Source: a bacterium (GTDB lineage: Bacteria; Desulfobacterota; Binatia; HRBIN30; CADEER01). Taken from it: a stretch of DNA of 47,968 bases. A program made the position numbers and the translations under genes. The stretch is from positions 1 through 47,968 of the forward strand of contig JAUIGL010000050.1 in the NCBI GenBank assembly GCA_030430165.1. The letters are read 5' to 3'. The first letter of the stretch is position 1; every line of letters begins with the position of its first letter. Below the pieces are notes generated by a model. That model was not told the DNA's origin, ran no database searches, and worked only from the letters and a program-made list of their open reading frames with translations. Shown in pieces: positions 35,536 through 47,300 of the stretch.

Positions 35536-35952
35536 CTACTCCCAGCCGAGGACTCGGTAGCCGCGCTCACCGAGGCAGGTGTTGACGTAGTTCTTGAACA
35601 TCGGCGTCGGCTCCTTGGCGCGGAAGGCGTTGTTGATCAGCACCGCCGTTGCCGCGCCCGCCGCTCCCTGCGCTGCCCGGGTGCCGGCGTTCCCTTCGAT
35701 CGCGCCGACCACGCCGCCGACCGCGGCGCCGGTGCCGGCCGCCACCGCCGTATCTTTCGCGACCTTCCCCCCCTTGCCGCTCTTGACGTACTGGTCGGCG
35801 AGGGCCGAGCATTCAGCGATATCGGCCTCCGCCTGTGCAGGCCCGACCTGGTTCAGGTGATCGTTGGGGTAGAGCGTCGGCTGCTGCGCGCCGCAACCGG
35901 CCAGTAGAAACGTCACCCCGAGCGCTCCAGCGAATCTAGGAAAAATCATCAT
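35536..35952 (-). CDS. Glycine-zipper lipoprotein
   Basis: 138 residues from ATG with GGAGG upstream (MMIFPRFAGALGVTFLLAGC). The lipobox LLAGC predicts a lipoprotein. A Gly/Ala-rich zipper (GTGAAVGGVVGAIEGNAGT) and a C-terminal NTCLGERGYRVLGWE match small outer-membrane glycine-zipper lipoproteins. It is followed on the same strand by the vWA gene after 200 bp, so cotranscription is possible but uncertain. Function unknown. Confidence 0.8.
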   Translation of the reverse strand: MMIFPRFAGALGVTFLLAGCGAQQPTLYPNDHLNQVGPAQAEADIAECSALADQYVKSGKGGKVAKDTAVAAGTGAAVGGVVGAIEGNAGTRAAQGAAGAATAVLINNAFRAKEPTPMFKNYVNTCLGERGYRVLGWE

Positions 35953-36021
35953 TCTTGCCTCCACACCCGTGTTCCGGCGCAGACTCACGCCGAGCGCGGC
36001 GAGAATCCAGCGAGCGGTCAA

Positions 36022-36612
36022 TCAACCAGAGTGCTTGCCGATCTGCCAGCCGCGTTCGGCGAGCACCTTGCTCCCCATCGCCGCCGGCTCGTCCTCCAGC
36101 TCGGTCGCCATGGTGTCGTTCCAGCGGTTGAGAAAACCGAACAGGCTGATCACGGCGACGACGTCGACGATCTGCCGCTCGCTGTAGTGCTTGCGCAAAT
36201 CGGAGAAGTGATCGGCGGTCGACGCATTCGGAGTGATCGATGAATCGCGCGCCAGCCGCAGCGCCGCCCGCTCCGCATCGTCGAAGAGATCGCTGGTCTC
36301 GAACTCCCACGCCCGGGCGAGCTTCTCCTCCTCGACCCCGTTGCGCGCCGCATGCGCCGCGGTGTGCGCCTGACAGTACTGACACCCCGCGACAGTGCTG
36401 GCGATGTGGGCAATCAGCTGCACCAACCCGGGCGACAGCTGATCGGTCGTCTGTACCGTCGCCGCCAAACCGAGAAACGCCTCGAGCAACTCGGGGCGGT
36501 GGCCCATGGTGAACAGACTGCGCGGCACGAACCCCATGCTGGCCTCGACCAGCTGAAAGGCGCCTTCGTACTGGGCCAGCTCTTCTCTGGATTTTGCGGC
36601 TACGTTCGGCAT
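36022..36612 (-). CDS. AhpD-like/carboxymuconolactone decarboxylase-family protein
   Basis: 196 residues with AAGGAGG upstream. All-helical AhpD/CMD fold with the redox CxxC motif in TVAGCQYCQAHTAAHAARNG and the following conserved His. The Glu-Cys-Cys-His layout is that of alkylhydroperoxidase AhpD-like proteins, which reduce peroxides or act as disulfide reductants. Its place next to katG and dps suggests an oxidative-stress role, though it lies beyond a repeat-filled gap and may have its own promoter. Confidence 0.88.
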   Translation of the reverse strand: MPNVAAKSREELAQYEGAFQLVEASMGFVPRSLFTMGHRPELLEAFLGLAATVQTTDQLSPGLVQLIAHIASTVAGCQYCQAHTAAHAARNGVEEEKLARAWEFETSDLFDDAERAALRLARDSSITPNASTADHFSDLRKHYSERQIVDVVAVISLFGFLNRWNDTMATELEDEPAAMGSKVLAERGWQIGKHSG

Positions 36613-36727
36613 CGGGACCTCCTTGGCGCCGGCTTCATAGCACGAAACTCGCCCCGGCTTACACCCGCGAACGACGCGGCTGGTGGGTCAGTGTGATTGC
36701 CGAACAGTGACGAAGGACGCACCGTCG

Positions 36728-36812
36728 GATCCCCCCTCCTTACCAAGGAGGGGGCTAGGGGGAGGTCACTGAGGTGACCCCCCTGAAGCCCCCCCTTGGA
36801 AAGGGGGGACGG
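36728..36812 (-). repeat. Bipartite palindromic interspersed repeat, copy 2 (inverted)
   Basis: Reverse complement of the unit at 12481-12602: GATCCCCCCTCCTTACCAAG at one end and CCCTTGGAAAGGGGGGACGG at the other, with AGGGGGAGGTCA and TGACCCCCCTGAAG inside. The central 45 bp of copy 1 is replaced here by a few bases that close the palindrome GGTCAC-tgag-GTGACC. The 249-bp gap around it has no gene. Confidence 0.85.
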
Positions 36813-36861
36813 AATGCGGGTTTGGGCCGCACAGTCTAGCGATCGCCCGATCGGACCGCGA

Positions 36862-39622
<2,761 letters not shown>

Positions 39623-39728
39623 CGTATTCCTCCTTCTGGGAAGCCCGTTCGACCGCGTAAGCCGCGATCACTGCCTCCCGACACAATGAGAATAGGGCCG
39701 CCCCTCGCATCTGTCGAAGTTATTGTTT

Positions 39729-39754
39729 TTATCGTCTCCATAGGCTTAAACTAT
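39729..39754. promoter_or_regulatory. OxyR-type binding site between oxyR and dps-katG
   Basis: TTAT (39729)-N7-ATAG (39740)-N7-CTAT (39751) fits three of the four quarter-sites of the OxyR consensus ATAG-N7-CTAT-N7-ATAG-N7-CTAT spaced by 7. It ends 4 bases before the oxyR ATG, suited to autorepression. On the minus strand TATTCT (39694-39689), with a -35-like TTCGAC at 39720-39715, could be the dps promoter just downstream of the site. Confidence 0.65.
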
Positions 39755-39758
39755 CACT

Positions 39759-40667
39759 ATGGATCTGCGCACACACCCATTCACGCTTCGCCAACTGCAG
39801 TACGCCGTGGGCGTTGCCGAAGCGCTCAGCTTTCGCGGCGCTGCCGAGCTCTGCAGTGTCTCCCAGCCCGCCCTCAGCGCACAGGTGGCGGAGCTCGAGG
39901 ATGCCCTCGGCGTCCGTCTGTTCGAGCGCGATCGGCGCGGCGTCTTGCTCACACCTGCCGGTGAGAAGCTGGTCGAGCGCGCGCGTCGGATACTGCTCGA
40001 GGTGGAGAGCCTGCGGCGCGAGGCCGAGGGCCTGCTCGACCCGCTCGACGGCACCATCCGGCTCGGCGTGATCCCGACGATCGCGCCGTATCTGCTCCCC
40101 GACCTCGACCCGGCGCTGCGCCGGGAGTTCCCCAAGCTCGACTTGGTGTGGCGCGAAGACAAGACCGAGAATCTGGTGGCGGCGCTCGGCAAGGGAGAGA
40201 TCGACGCCGCGGTAGTGGCGCTCGAAGCCGAGATCGGGGATCCGGACTACGAAATTATCGGAGTCGACCCCTTCGTTCTGGCGACCCCGGTCGACCATCC
40301 GCTCGCCCGGTCGCGCCGCCGAGTCGGCCGCGACGATCTCGACGGACAAGAGATTCTTCTGCTCGACGACGGCCACTGCTTCCGCGACCAGGCACTCGAG
40401 TGGTGCGGCGGCGCGGGCACGCGCGAGCTCGGGTTTCGCGCGACCAGCCTGGCGACCCTCACGCAGATGGTCGCCGGCGGCGCCGGCATAACCTTGCTGC
40501 CCAAGCTCGCCGTGCCGAGCGAAGAGCGCGACAAAAAGCTGGCCATCCGTGAGTTCAAGAAACCGGCGCCGCAGCGGACCATCGTCCTCATGTGGCGCCG
40601 CGGAAGCGCCCTCGCCTCGCCGCTACGACGAATCGCCGCCGCGGCACGACAGTCGCTGCCGAAGTGA
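39759..40667 (+). CDS. oxyR: LysR-family peroxide sensor OxyR
   Basis: 302 residues. The N-terminal winged helix-turn-helix shows FTLRQLQYAVGVAEALSFRG and VSQPALSAQVAELEDALG. The C-terminal regulatory domain contains LLLDDGHCFRDQALEWC, with Cys207 and Cys216 nine residues apart exactly as Cys199/Cys208 of E. coli OxyR, within the conserved GHCxRDQ motif. H2O2 forms the disulfide and activates transcription. The gene is divergent from dps-katG with an OxyR-type operator between them, so this is a self-contained regulon. The start is the ATG at the end of CTATCACTATGG. Confidence 0.95.
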   Translation: MDLRTHPFTLRQLQYAVGVAEALSFRGAAELCSVSQPALSAQVAELEDALGVRLFERDRRGVLLTPAGEKLVERARRILLEVESLRREAEGLLDPLDGTIRLGVIPTIAPYLLPDLDPALRREFPKLDLVWREDKTENLVAALGKGEIDAAVVALEAEIGDPDYEIIGVDPFVLATPVDHPLARSRRRVGRDDLDGQEILLLDDGHCFRDQALEWCGGAGTRELGFRATSLATLTQMVAGGAGITLLPKLAVPSEERDKKLAIREFKKPAPQRTIVLMWRRGSALASPLRRIAAAARQSLPK

Positions 40668-40705
40668 AAAGGGCGTTCAGGTCTTCGGGGCTACGGCCAA
40701 AAGCT

Positions 40706-40892
40706 GCCGCAGATGGACGCTGATAAACGCTGATGGGGTTCGCTGAGAAGTTCACCACGGGTGAACACGGAGAGCACGGATTCAGAGCCGTTTTGGATTC
40801 AGAAGCATTACCGAGCCCGTGTTCTCCGTGTTCATCCGTGGTGTAATTTTTCCCGGAAGCCCTATCAGCGTTTATCTGCGTCCATCTGCGGC
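40706..40892. repeat. 187-bp nested inverted repeat
   Basis: Outer arms of 29 bp (GCCGCAGATGGACGCTGATA... at 40706-40734 and its complement at 40864-40892, one mismatch) enclose inner arms of 27 bp (CACCACGGGTGAACACGGAG... at 40753-40779 and CCGTGTTCTCCGTGTTCATC... at 40817-40843, two mismatches). The centre is ATTCAGAGCCGTTTTGGATT-like sequence. It fills the gap between convergent oxyR and transglutaminase genes and shows no coding potential. GCAGATGAACGC- and ACGGATGAACACGG-type repeats occur widely in bacterial genomes. It could form a long cruciform or act as a bidirectional terminator. Confidence 0.85.
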
Positions 40893-40915
40893 TGAAGCTT
40901 TTCTCGCCCCACCGC

Positions 40916-41800
40916 TCACTGCGCTTGGTCGATGCGGCGCATGTCGACGCCGACGTCGAGGGTGTGGGTGCCGCCGCCGAAGACCACTCCCTTGAACGGG
41001 GTGACATCGGTGTAGTCGCGGCCCCAGCCGATGGTGACGTAGCGGTCGTTGGGCGACTGGTCGTTGGTCGGGTCGATATCGAACCAGCCCACTCCGGGTA
41101 CGAACGCAGAGACCCAGGCGTGCGACGCATCGGCGCCTTCGAGCCGAGGCTTTCCGGGCGGCGGTAGAGTCTCGAGGTAGCCGCTGACGTAGCGCGCCGC
41201 CAGCCCCAGCGAGCGCAGGCAACCGATCGCCAGGTGTGCGAAGTCCTGGCAAACGCCGCCGCGGTGCTCGAGGACCTCGGAGAGATGGGTCGTGACGGTG
41301 GTCCGTTCCGGATCGAACTCGAACTCGCGATGAATGCGGCTGCTCAAGTCGACGACGCAATCGACCAGCGGCCGTCCCGACGGAAACGACGGCCGCGCGT
41401 AGTCCGCCAGCGCCGCCGCGGGCTCGACCGAGGGCGACTCGAGAAGGAAATGTTGCGCCGACCGTGACTCGGCATCCGGGCCCAGCTGGACGGTCGCCCG
41501 CGCCGACTCCCAATCCAGCCCCTCCCCCGGCTGCCGGGGCGGCGGCTGCCATCGTTCGACCTCGCTCTTCGAGGTCACCACCAAGCGCTCGTGCACCTGT
41601 TGTATCGCGAAGTACAGCACCCGATTGCCGAAGATGTCCTCGCGCTCGCTCTGCACCGCGGGAGCCGGTTCCACCGTGACCTCGCACGACAGACACTTCT
41701 GGTTGCCGGTCGTTCGCGGTCGCAGCCGAGCCTCGTTGTGACAGAGGTTCACCGGCTCGGTGTAGTTGTACTCGGTGCGGTGCTGAACCAGATATCTCAT
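40916..41800 (-). CDS. Transglutaminase-like protein of the second amidoligase module
   Basis: 294 residues starting MRYLVQHRTEYNYTEPVNL. Triad: Cys184 in GGVCQDFAHL, His227 in ASHAWVSAF and Asp243 in FDIDPTND. It resembles the transglutaminase-like protein at 7.5 kb but is longer between Cys and His. Its ATG overlaps the stop of the ATP-grasp/alpha-E fusion (ATGA), so the two are coupled. As in the first module, a papain-fold peptidase or amidase is paired with an ATP-dependent ligase. The convergent oxyR and the nested repeat lie downstream. Confidence 0.92.
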   Translation of the reverse strand: MRYLVQHRTEYNYTEPVNLCHNEARLRPRTTGNQKCLSCEVTVEPAPAVQSEREDIFGNRVLYFAIQQVHERLVVTSKSEVERWQPPPRQPGEGLDWESARATVQLGPDAESRSAQHFLLESPSVEPAAALADYARPSFPSGRPLVDCVVDLSSRIHREFEFDPERTTVTTHLSEVLEHRGGVCQDFAHLAIGCLRSLGLAARYVSGYLETLPPPGKPRLEGADASHAWVSAFVPGVGWFDIDPTNDQSPNDRYVTIGWGRDYTDVTPFKGVVFGGGTHTLDVGVDMRRIDQAQ

Positions 41801-44325
41801 GAAAACGACGTGACCAGCCGCGGCCCCTCCGGTTGACGGAAGTAGTCGCGCTCCAGTTGATCCGAGATGCTCGTCAGACCCTGGTTCATCTCGGCAATGA
41901 ACGCGTCGAGGCGTTGGTCGAGAGATCGCGGTTCGCCGCTCGCCGCCTGCCCGGACTCGCGCAGGTCGCGCAGCAAGCCGTCGAGAACCTGTCGGTTGGT
42001 CGCGCTATCTTCCATGCCGTCAGCCGCCGGCAGACCGCGCAGCAGCGAATCGAGGCGCAGGAGCTGGTAGATCAGCGAACGCGGACTGCTGTCCTCGTCG
42101 ATCAGCAGATCGAGAACCGGCCCCGCAGCCGGCATCGCCCGATAGCGCAACTGATAGGCAGTCTGCGAGTCGGCGAAGCCGAGAATCTCATCCCAAGGCG
42201 CTTCGACTTCGGAAGTGCCGACCCTACGCAACCCGCGCAACATCGCCAGCACGCCGAGCGCGCGCTCCAGGGCCCGACCGGCTTCGAGGAACTGCCAGCG
42301 ACCGCCGCGCATCATGCTGTCCGCGCTCAGACCGCCAAACGCCGCCAGCATCATCGACAGACGCTCGAGACCGACGGTGTCGCCCATCGTCGGCCCCAGG
42401 GTGGTTGCGGCGTCGCCGATGCCGCTGATGACGCGCCGGGTCTCGTGCGAGAACTGGTCCGGAATCGACCGCGCCGCGTTGACCAGGGACGCGATGTTGT
42501 TGCGCACCGATCCCACCAGGTTCTCGTCACGCAAGACGGTCAACAGCTCTGGTCCGGCGAGATCGGTGCTCCCGTCGGTCGCGGCCGGTACGTTTGCCGG
42601 GGTCGCAGCCACCTCGGCCGCCGCGGCGAGCAGCGCTCGCAGCTGGTTCGCCCGCAGCGACTGCAGATCCGACTCGAGCGCCAGCCGCGCAATCTCGCGC
42701 AAGATGCGGGTCGTCACCTCGATGCGCGCCGCGTAGCGCCCCACCCAGTACAAATTGTCGGCAACGCGACCGCCCAGCGCCGGCTCGCCGTGCCGAATCG
42801 GTAGCGGCCGATCGACGACCGAAATCGGCTCGATCTCACGCGCCGGCTCCGATGCGATCACCCAAACGTCTTTGCTGACGCCACCGAAGCGGTTCGAAAC
42901 GACGCGGGTGTTGGCACTTGCCGCCACCCGGCAGAGGCCGCCCGGCATCACCGCGTGACCTTCGCCGTCGGCAGCGACGAATCCGCGCAGCACCATCGCC
43001 CGCGGCTCGAGGTGGCCTTCGACCACCACCGGCGCGGTCGACAGCGGCACGTACTCCTGACCGACGTAAAGCTGCGGCTCGGCTTCGATCTGTGCAACCA
43101 GCGCGCTGCGGCTGGCCGCATCGAGCTCGGCGCCGAAAGCGGTGACGTCGCTCGAGTGCGGCACCGTCGGCTTGACCACCAGCTGATCGAGATTGTCGAT
43201 CACGTAGCGGCGCGAGTCGTCGTCACCACACCACCAGGTGCGCACCGACGGCATCTTCAGGTCCTGGCCGAGCAAATGCTGGGCAAGCGCCGGCAGAAAA
43301 GCCATCAGCCCCGGGTTTTCGATTGCGCTGCAGCCAATTGGATTGACGATCGCGACGTTGCCGCTGCGCGCGGCCTCGAGCAGGCCCGGGGTACCCAGCA
43401 GCGAATCGCTGCGCAGCTCGAGCGGGTCGCAGAAGACTCCGTCGACTCGCCGCAGGATGACGTCGACGCGGCGCAGGCCCTCGAGGGTTCGCAACCACAC
43501 CCGCTGATCGAGCACGGTGAGGTCGTCGCCTTGCACCAGCGAGCAGCCGAGATAGCTCGCCAGATAATTGTGCTCGAAGTAGGTCTCGCTGCCTGGCCCC
43601 GGCGTCAGCAGAACCATGTTCGGCCGCTCGTCCGGGTTCGGCGCGAGGGCGAGCAGCGCCGAACGCAGCCGGCGGAAGTAGTAGCGCAGCCGGTGCACGT
43701 GCGAATCGCGGAACAGGCTCGGCAGAATCTGTCCCATCACCACTCGGTTCTGCAGAGCGTAGCCACTCCCCGAGGGCGCTTGCGCGCGGTCGCCGAGCAG
43801 TACGAACGAGCCATCCGGAGTGCGCGCGACGTCGGCCGAGTACACCGGCAAGTGGCGGCCGCCGACCACCGGCATCCCGGCACACGGCCGCAGAAAGCCA
43901 CTGTGGGAGTAGATCAACCTCGCCGGAATCATCCCGTCGGTGATCAGGCGAGCTTCGCCATAGAGGTCGGCGAGAATCGCTTCGAGCAGCTCGGCCCGCT
44001 GCAGCAACCCCTCCTCGATGGTGCGCCACTCCTCGCTGCGGATGAGCACCGGAACCGGATCGAGCGGCCACGGCAATTCGGCGCGCCCGGCCTGATCGAA
44101 GGCGTTGTAGGTCACCCCGCTCTGGTGCAGCAACCGCTCGCCCTCGAGGCGTTTGCGGTCGTACTCCTGCGGCCCGAGCTCGGTGACTGCTCGGATCAGA
44201 TACTCCCAGTGCGCCCGCAAGCTACCGTCGCCGGCGTAGAGCTCGTCATAAGCTCCAGGGTGCGGACGGTAGCCCGACAAAAAAGGCGGCGCAGCCGGAT
44301 CGGCGTTGCCCAGACTTATTCCCAC
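41797..44325 (-). CDS. Circularly permuted ATP-grasp ligase fused to alpha-E domain
   Basis: 842 residues from GTG (VGISLGNADPAAPP). Residues 1-480 are a circularly permuted ATP-grasp domain: WPLDPVPVLIRSEEW, DLYGEARLITDGMIPARLIY, VLLTPGPGSETYFEHNYLA, QLVVKPTVPHSSDVTAFG. Residues 515-842 form an alpha-E domain: RVADNLYWVGRYAARIEVTT, MMRGGRWQFLEAGRALERAL, SPRSLIYQLLRLDSLL. The same two domains are separate genes at 8.3-10.8 kb, so this fusion supports their physical partnership. It lies 25 bases after the DUF2126 gene and overlaps the transglutaminase gene by 4 bases. Predicted to form amide bonds on an unidentified peptide substrate. Confidence 0.93.
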   Translation of the reverse strand: MGISLGNADPAAPPFLSGYRPHPGAYDELYAGDGSLRAHWEYLIRAVTELGPQEYDRKRLEGERLLHQSGVTYNAFDQAGRAELPWPLDPVPVLIRSEEWRTIEEGLLQRAELLEAILADLYGEARLITDGMIPARLIYSHSGFLRPCAGMPVVGGRHLPVYSADVARTPDGSFVLLGDRAQAPSGSGYALQNRVVMGQILPSLFRDSHVHRLRYYFRRLRSALLALAPNPDERPNMVLLTPGPGSETYFEHNYLASYLGCSLVQGDDLTVLDQRVWLRTLEGLRRVDVILRRVDGVFCDPLELRSDSLLGTPGLLEAARSGNVAIVNPIGCSAIENPGLMAFLPALAQHLLGQDLKMPSVRTWWCGDDDSRRYVIDNLDQLVVKPTVPHSSDVTAFGAELDAASRSALVAQIEAEPQLYVGQEYVPLSTAPVVVEGHLEPRAMVLRGFVAADGEGHAVMPGGLCRVAASANTRVVSNRFGGVSKDVWVIASEPAREIEPISVVDRPLPIRHGEPALGGRVADNLYWVGRYAARIEVTTRILREIARLALESDLQSLRANQLRALLAAAAEVAATPANVPAATDGSTDLAGPELLTVLRDENLVGSVRNNIASLVNAARSIPDQFSHETRRVISGIGDAATTLGPTMGDTVGLERLSMMLAAFGGLSADSMMRGGRWQFLEAGRALERALGVLAMLRGLRRVGTSEVEAPWDEILGFADSQTAYQLRYRAMPAAGPVLDLLIDEDSSPRSLIYQLLRLDSLLRGLPAADGMEDSATNRQVLDGLLRDLRESGQAASGEPRSLDQRLDAFIAEMNQGLTSISDQLERDYFRQPEGPRLVTSFS

Positions 44326-44350
44326 GCGCCCCCCTGCGCAAAAACGCGGT

Positions 44351-47300
44351 TCAACTTCGGGCGTCGTAGCGCAAGTCGAGCGTGAAGGGAAACTCGGCGC
44401 TGCCCTCTTCGCGCGGCACCGACATCGAGCCAGAGCTGTGCCCGTGGTCCTGGAAGCGCGCCACCCGCCTCGCCTCGGCCTCGCCCGCGTTCACCGGAAA
44501 CACGTCGTAGTTGCGGCCACCCGGGTGTGCGACGTGATACGTGCAGCCTCCGACCGAACGCGCATTCCATGTGTCGACAATATCGAAAACCAGCGGTGTA
44601 TGCACGGCAATCGTCGGGTGCAGCGCCGACGGCGGCTGCCATGCGCGGTAGCGGACCCCGGCAACCGCTTCGCCGCGCTTGGAGGTCGCCGACAGCGGAA
44701 CCCTCCGGCCGTTGCAGGCGACGGCGTAGCGATCGCCGTACAGGCCGGACGCGCGCACCTGAACGCGCTCGACCGACGAGTCGACATAGCGCGCCGATCC
44801 TTGCGACGTGACCTCCTCGCCGAGAACCAGCCACGGCTCGACCGCGGCACGCAGCTCGACCCCGACCTCGCCCGCCTGGATCGATCCGTAGCGCGGGAAG
44901 CGGAACTCGAGAAAGGGAGCGAACCACTGCATCTCGAAGTCAAAGCCATCCGAGCGCAGCTCACCGACCACCTGGCGCAGGTCCTCCCAGAGAAAGTGCG
45001 GCAGCATGAAGCGGTCGTGCAGCGCCGTGCCCCAGCGGATCAACCGTTGCCGGTACGGCTTGCGCCAGAATCGCGCCACCAGAGCGCGCAGCAAGAGCTG
45101 CTGCAGCAAGCTCATCCGCGGGTGCGGCGGCATCTCGAACGCCCGCATCTCGACCAGGCCCAGCCGGCCGGCCTCGCCAGCCGGCGAGTACAGCTTGTCG
45201 ATGCAGAATTCGGCGCGATGCGTGTTGCCGGTCACGTCGATCAGCAGGTTGCGAAGCAAGCGATCGACCAGCCAAGGTTGCGGCACTTCGCCGTCCGGCA
45301 TCTGCTGAAACGCAATCTCGAGATCGTAGAGGCTGTCGTTGCGCGCCTCGTCGATGCGCGGTGCCTGGCTGGTCGGTCCGACGAACGAGCCGGAGAACAG
45401 GTACGACAGGCTCGGGTGGTGCTGCCAGTAGGTGATCAGACTGCGCAGCAGGTCGGGACGCCGCAAGAACGGGCTGTCGGCCGGCTTGCTGCCGCCGAGC
45501 GTGACGTGGTTGCCGCCGCCGGTGCCGGTGTGGCGGCCGTCGAGGTTGAACTTCTCGGTGCTGAGCCGGCACTGCCTGGCCTCGGCGTAGAGCGCTTCGG
45601 TGACCGCGGTGAGGTCGTCCCAGCTGTCCGACGGATGCACGTTGACCTCGATCACGCCCGGATCGGGGGTCACGCTGAGCCGGCTCAGCCGGCCGTCGCG
45701 CGGCGGCTCGTAGCCTTCGAGAACCACAGCGGTCGCGCACTTCGCCGCCGCCTCTTCGATCGAAGCGATCAGGTCGGCAAACGCTTCGAGCTTCTTCAGC
45801 GGCGGCAGGAACACGTGCAGGCAACCGTCGCGCGGCTCGACGCAGAGCGCGGTGCGAACCACGTCGTCGGGCGTTCCCCGCTCGCGCCGCTGCGGCGTGC
45901 TCCGGCCGGCGCTTGGCGCGCCGCCCTGCCCCGCTTCGCGCCGCCGCTCCTCGAGCAGCTCCATCGCGCTCGACAGCAGGTCGCGCTCGGCGAAGTTCGA
46001 CACGTCGATCTCGACCTCGCGGTCCTCCGGATAGGCCCACGGCAACGAGTCCAACGGCAGCCGCAACCCGATCGGCGAGGACCCCGGGGCGAGGAACATG
46101 CGGCCGCGGCGGAAGTGCCAGGCGCCGCTGCGCCACCCTCCGCGCTCTTCTTCGTCGGCCCACGCCAGTGGCAGCACGTACCCAGTCGGCGTACTCGGCC
46201 CGCGCCGCAAGAACTCGGCGACCAGCTCCCATTCCTGTGGATCGCCGCGCTCCAGGGCGAGCGGGTCGACGTTGTCTGGAAGCAGGCCTTCCATCCAAGC
46301 GTAGTGAAAGACGTCCTCGAAAGCGGGAACGATCCAATCGCGCTCGATCCCCAGCGCCGCGGCAAGGGTTCGAGCGAAGGTCTCGGCGTCTTCGACGGAG
46401 CAACCCGGCGGCTCCCGCTGGTCGGCGAGCAGGGCGCGGTCGTTCCACAGAGCATGGCCGTCGCGCCGCCAGAAGCAAGAGTACGACCAGCGCGGCAAAG
46501 GCTCGTTGGGGTACCACTTACCCTGGCCGAAGTGGAGGATACCGGCGGGAGCGAAACGGTCGGCCAGCACGCGCACCAAACGGTGCGCCAACTTGCGCTT
46601 GTCCTCGCCGTCGGGCGCGGTGTTCCATTCATCCCCCTCCATGTCGTCGATCGACACGAAGGTGGGCTCTCCCCCCATGGTCAGGCGAACGTCCTCGTCG
46701 CGGAGAATCTCGTCGACGCGATGGCCGAGCGCATCGATCGCCTCCCATTGCGCCTCGGCGTAGGGCTTGGTGACGCGCGGGTCCTCGCGAACCCGTTCCA
46801 CCTTGTTGTGGTACTCGAACTCGACGCTGCACGGCTCGGTTACGCCCTCGATCGGCGCGGCCGAGCGCGGTGTCGGGCTGCAGGCGAGCGGGATGTGGCC
46901 TTCGCCGGCGAACAGTCCCGAGGTCGGATCGAGGCCGACCCAACCGGCGCCGGGGATGTACACTTCGGCCCATGCGTGCAGGTCGGTGAAGTCCTGCTGC
47001 GGACCCGACGGACCGTCGAGCGCCGGGATGTCGGCGGTCAGCTGCACCAGGTAGCCGGACACGAAACGCGCCGCCAAGCCGAGGTGGCGCAGGATCTGCA
47101 CCAGCAGCCAGCCCGAGTCGCGACACGAGCCGCGCTGCGAGCCGAGCGTCTCCTCGCAGGTCTGCACCCCCTCTTCGAAGCGAACCACGTAAGCGATGTG
47201 CTCGCAGAGCCTCTGGTTGAGCTCGACCAAGAAGTCGACGGTCGGCCGCGGCGCCCGGTCGATCGACGCCACCCACTTGGTCAGCAGCGGCCCCATCTCC

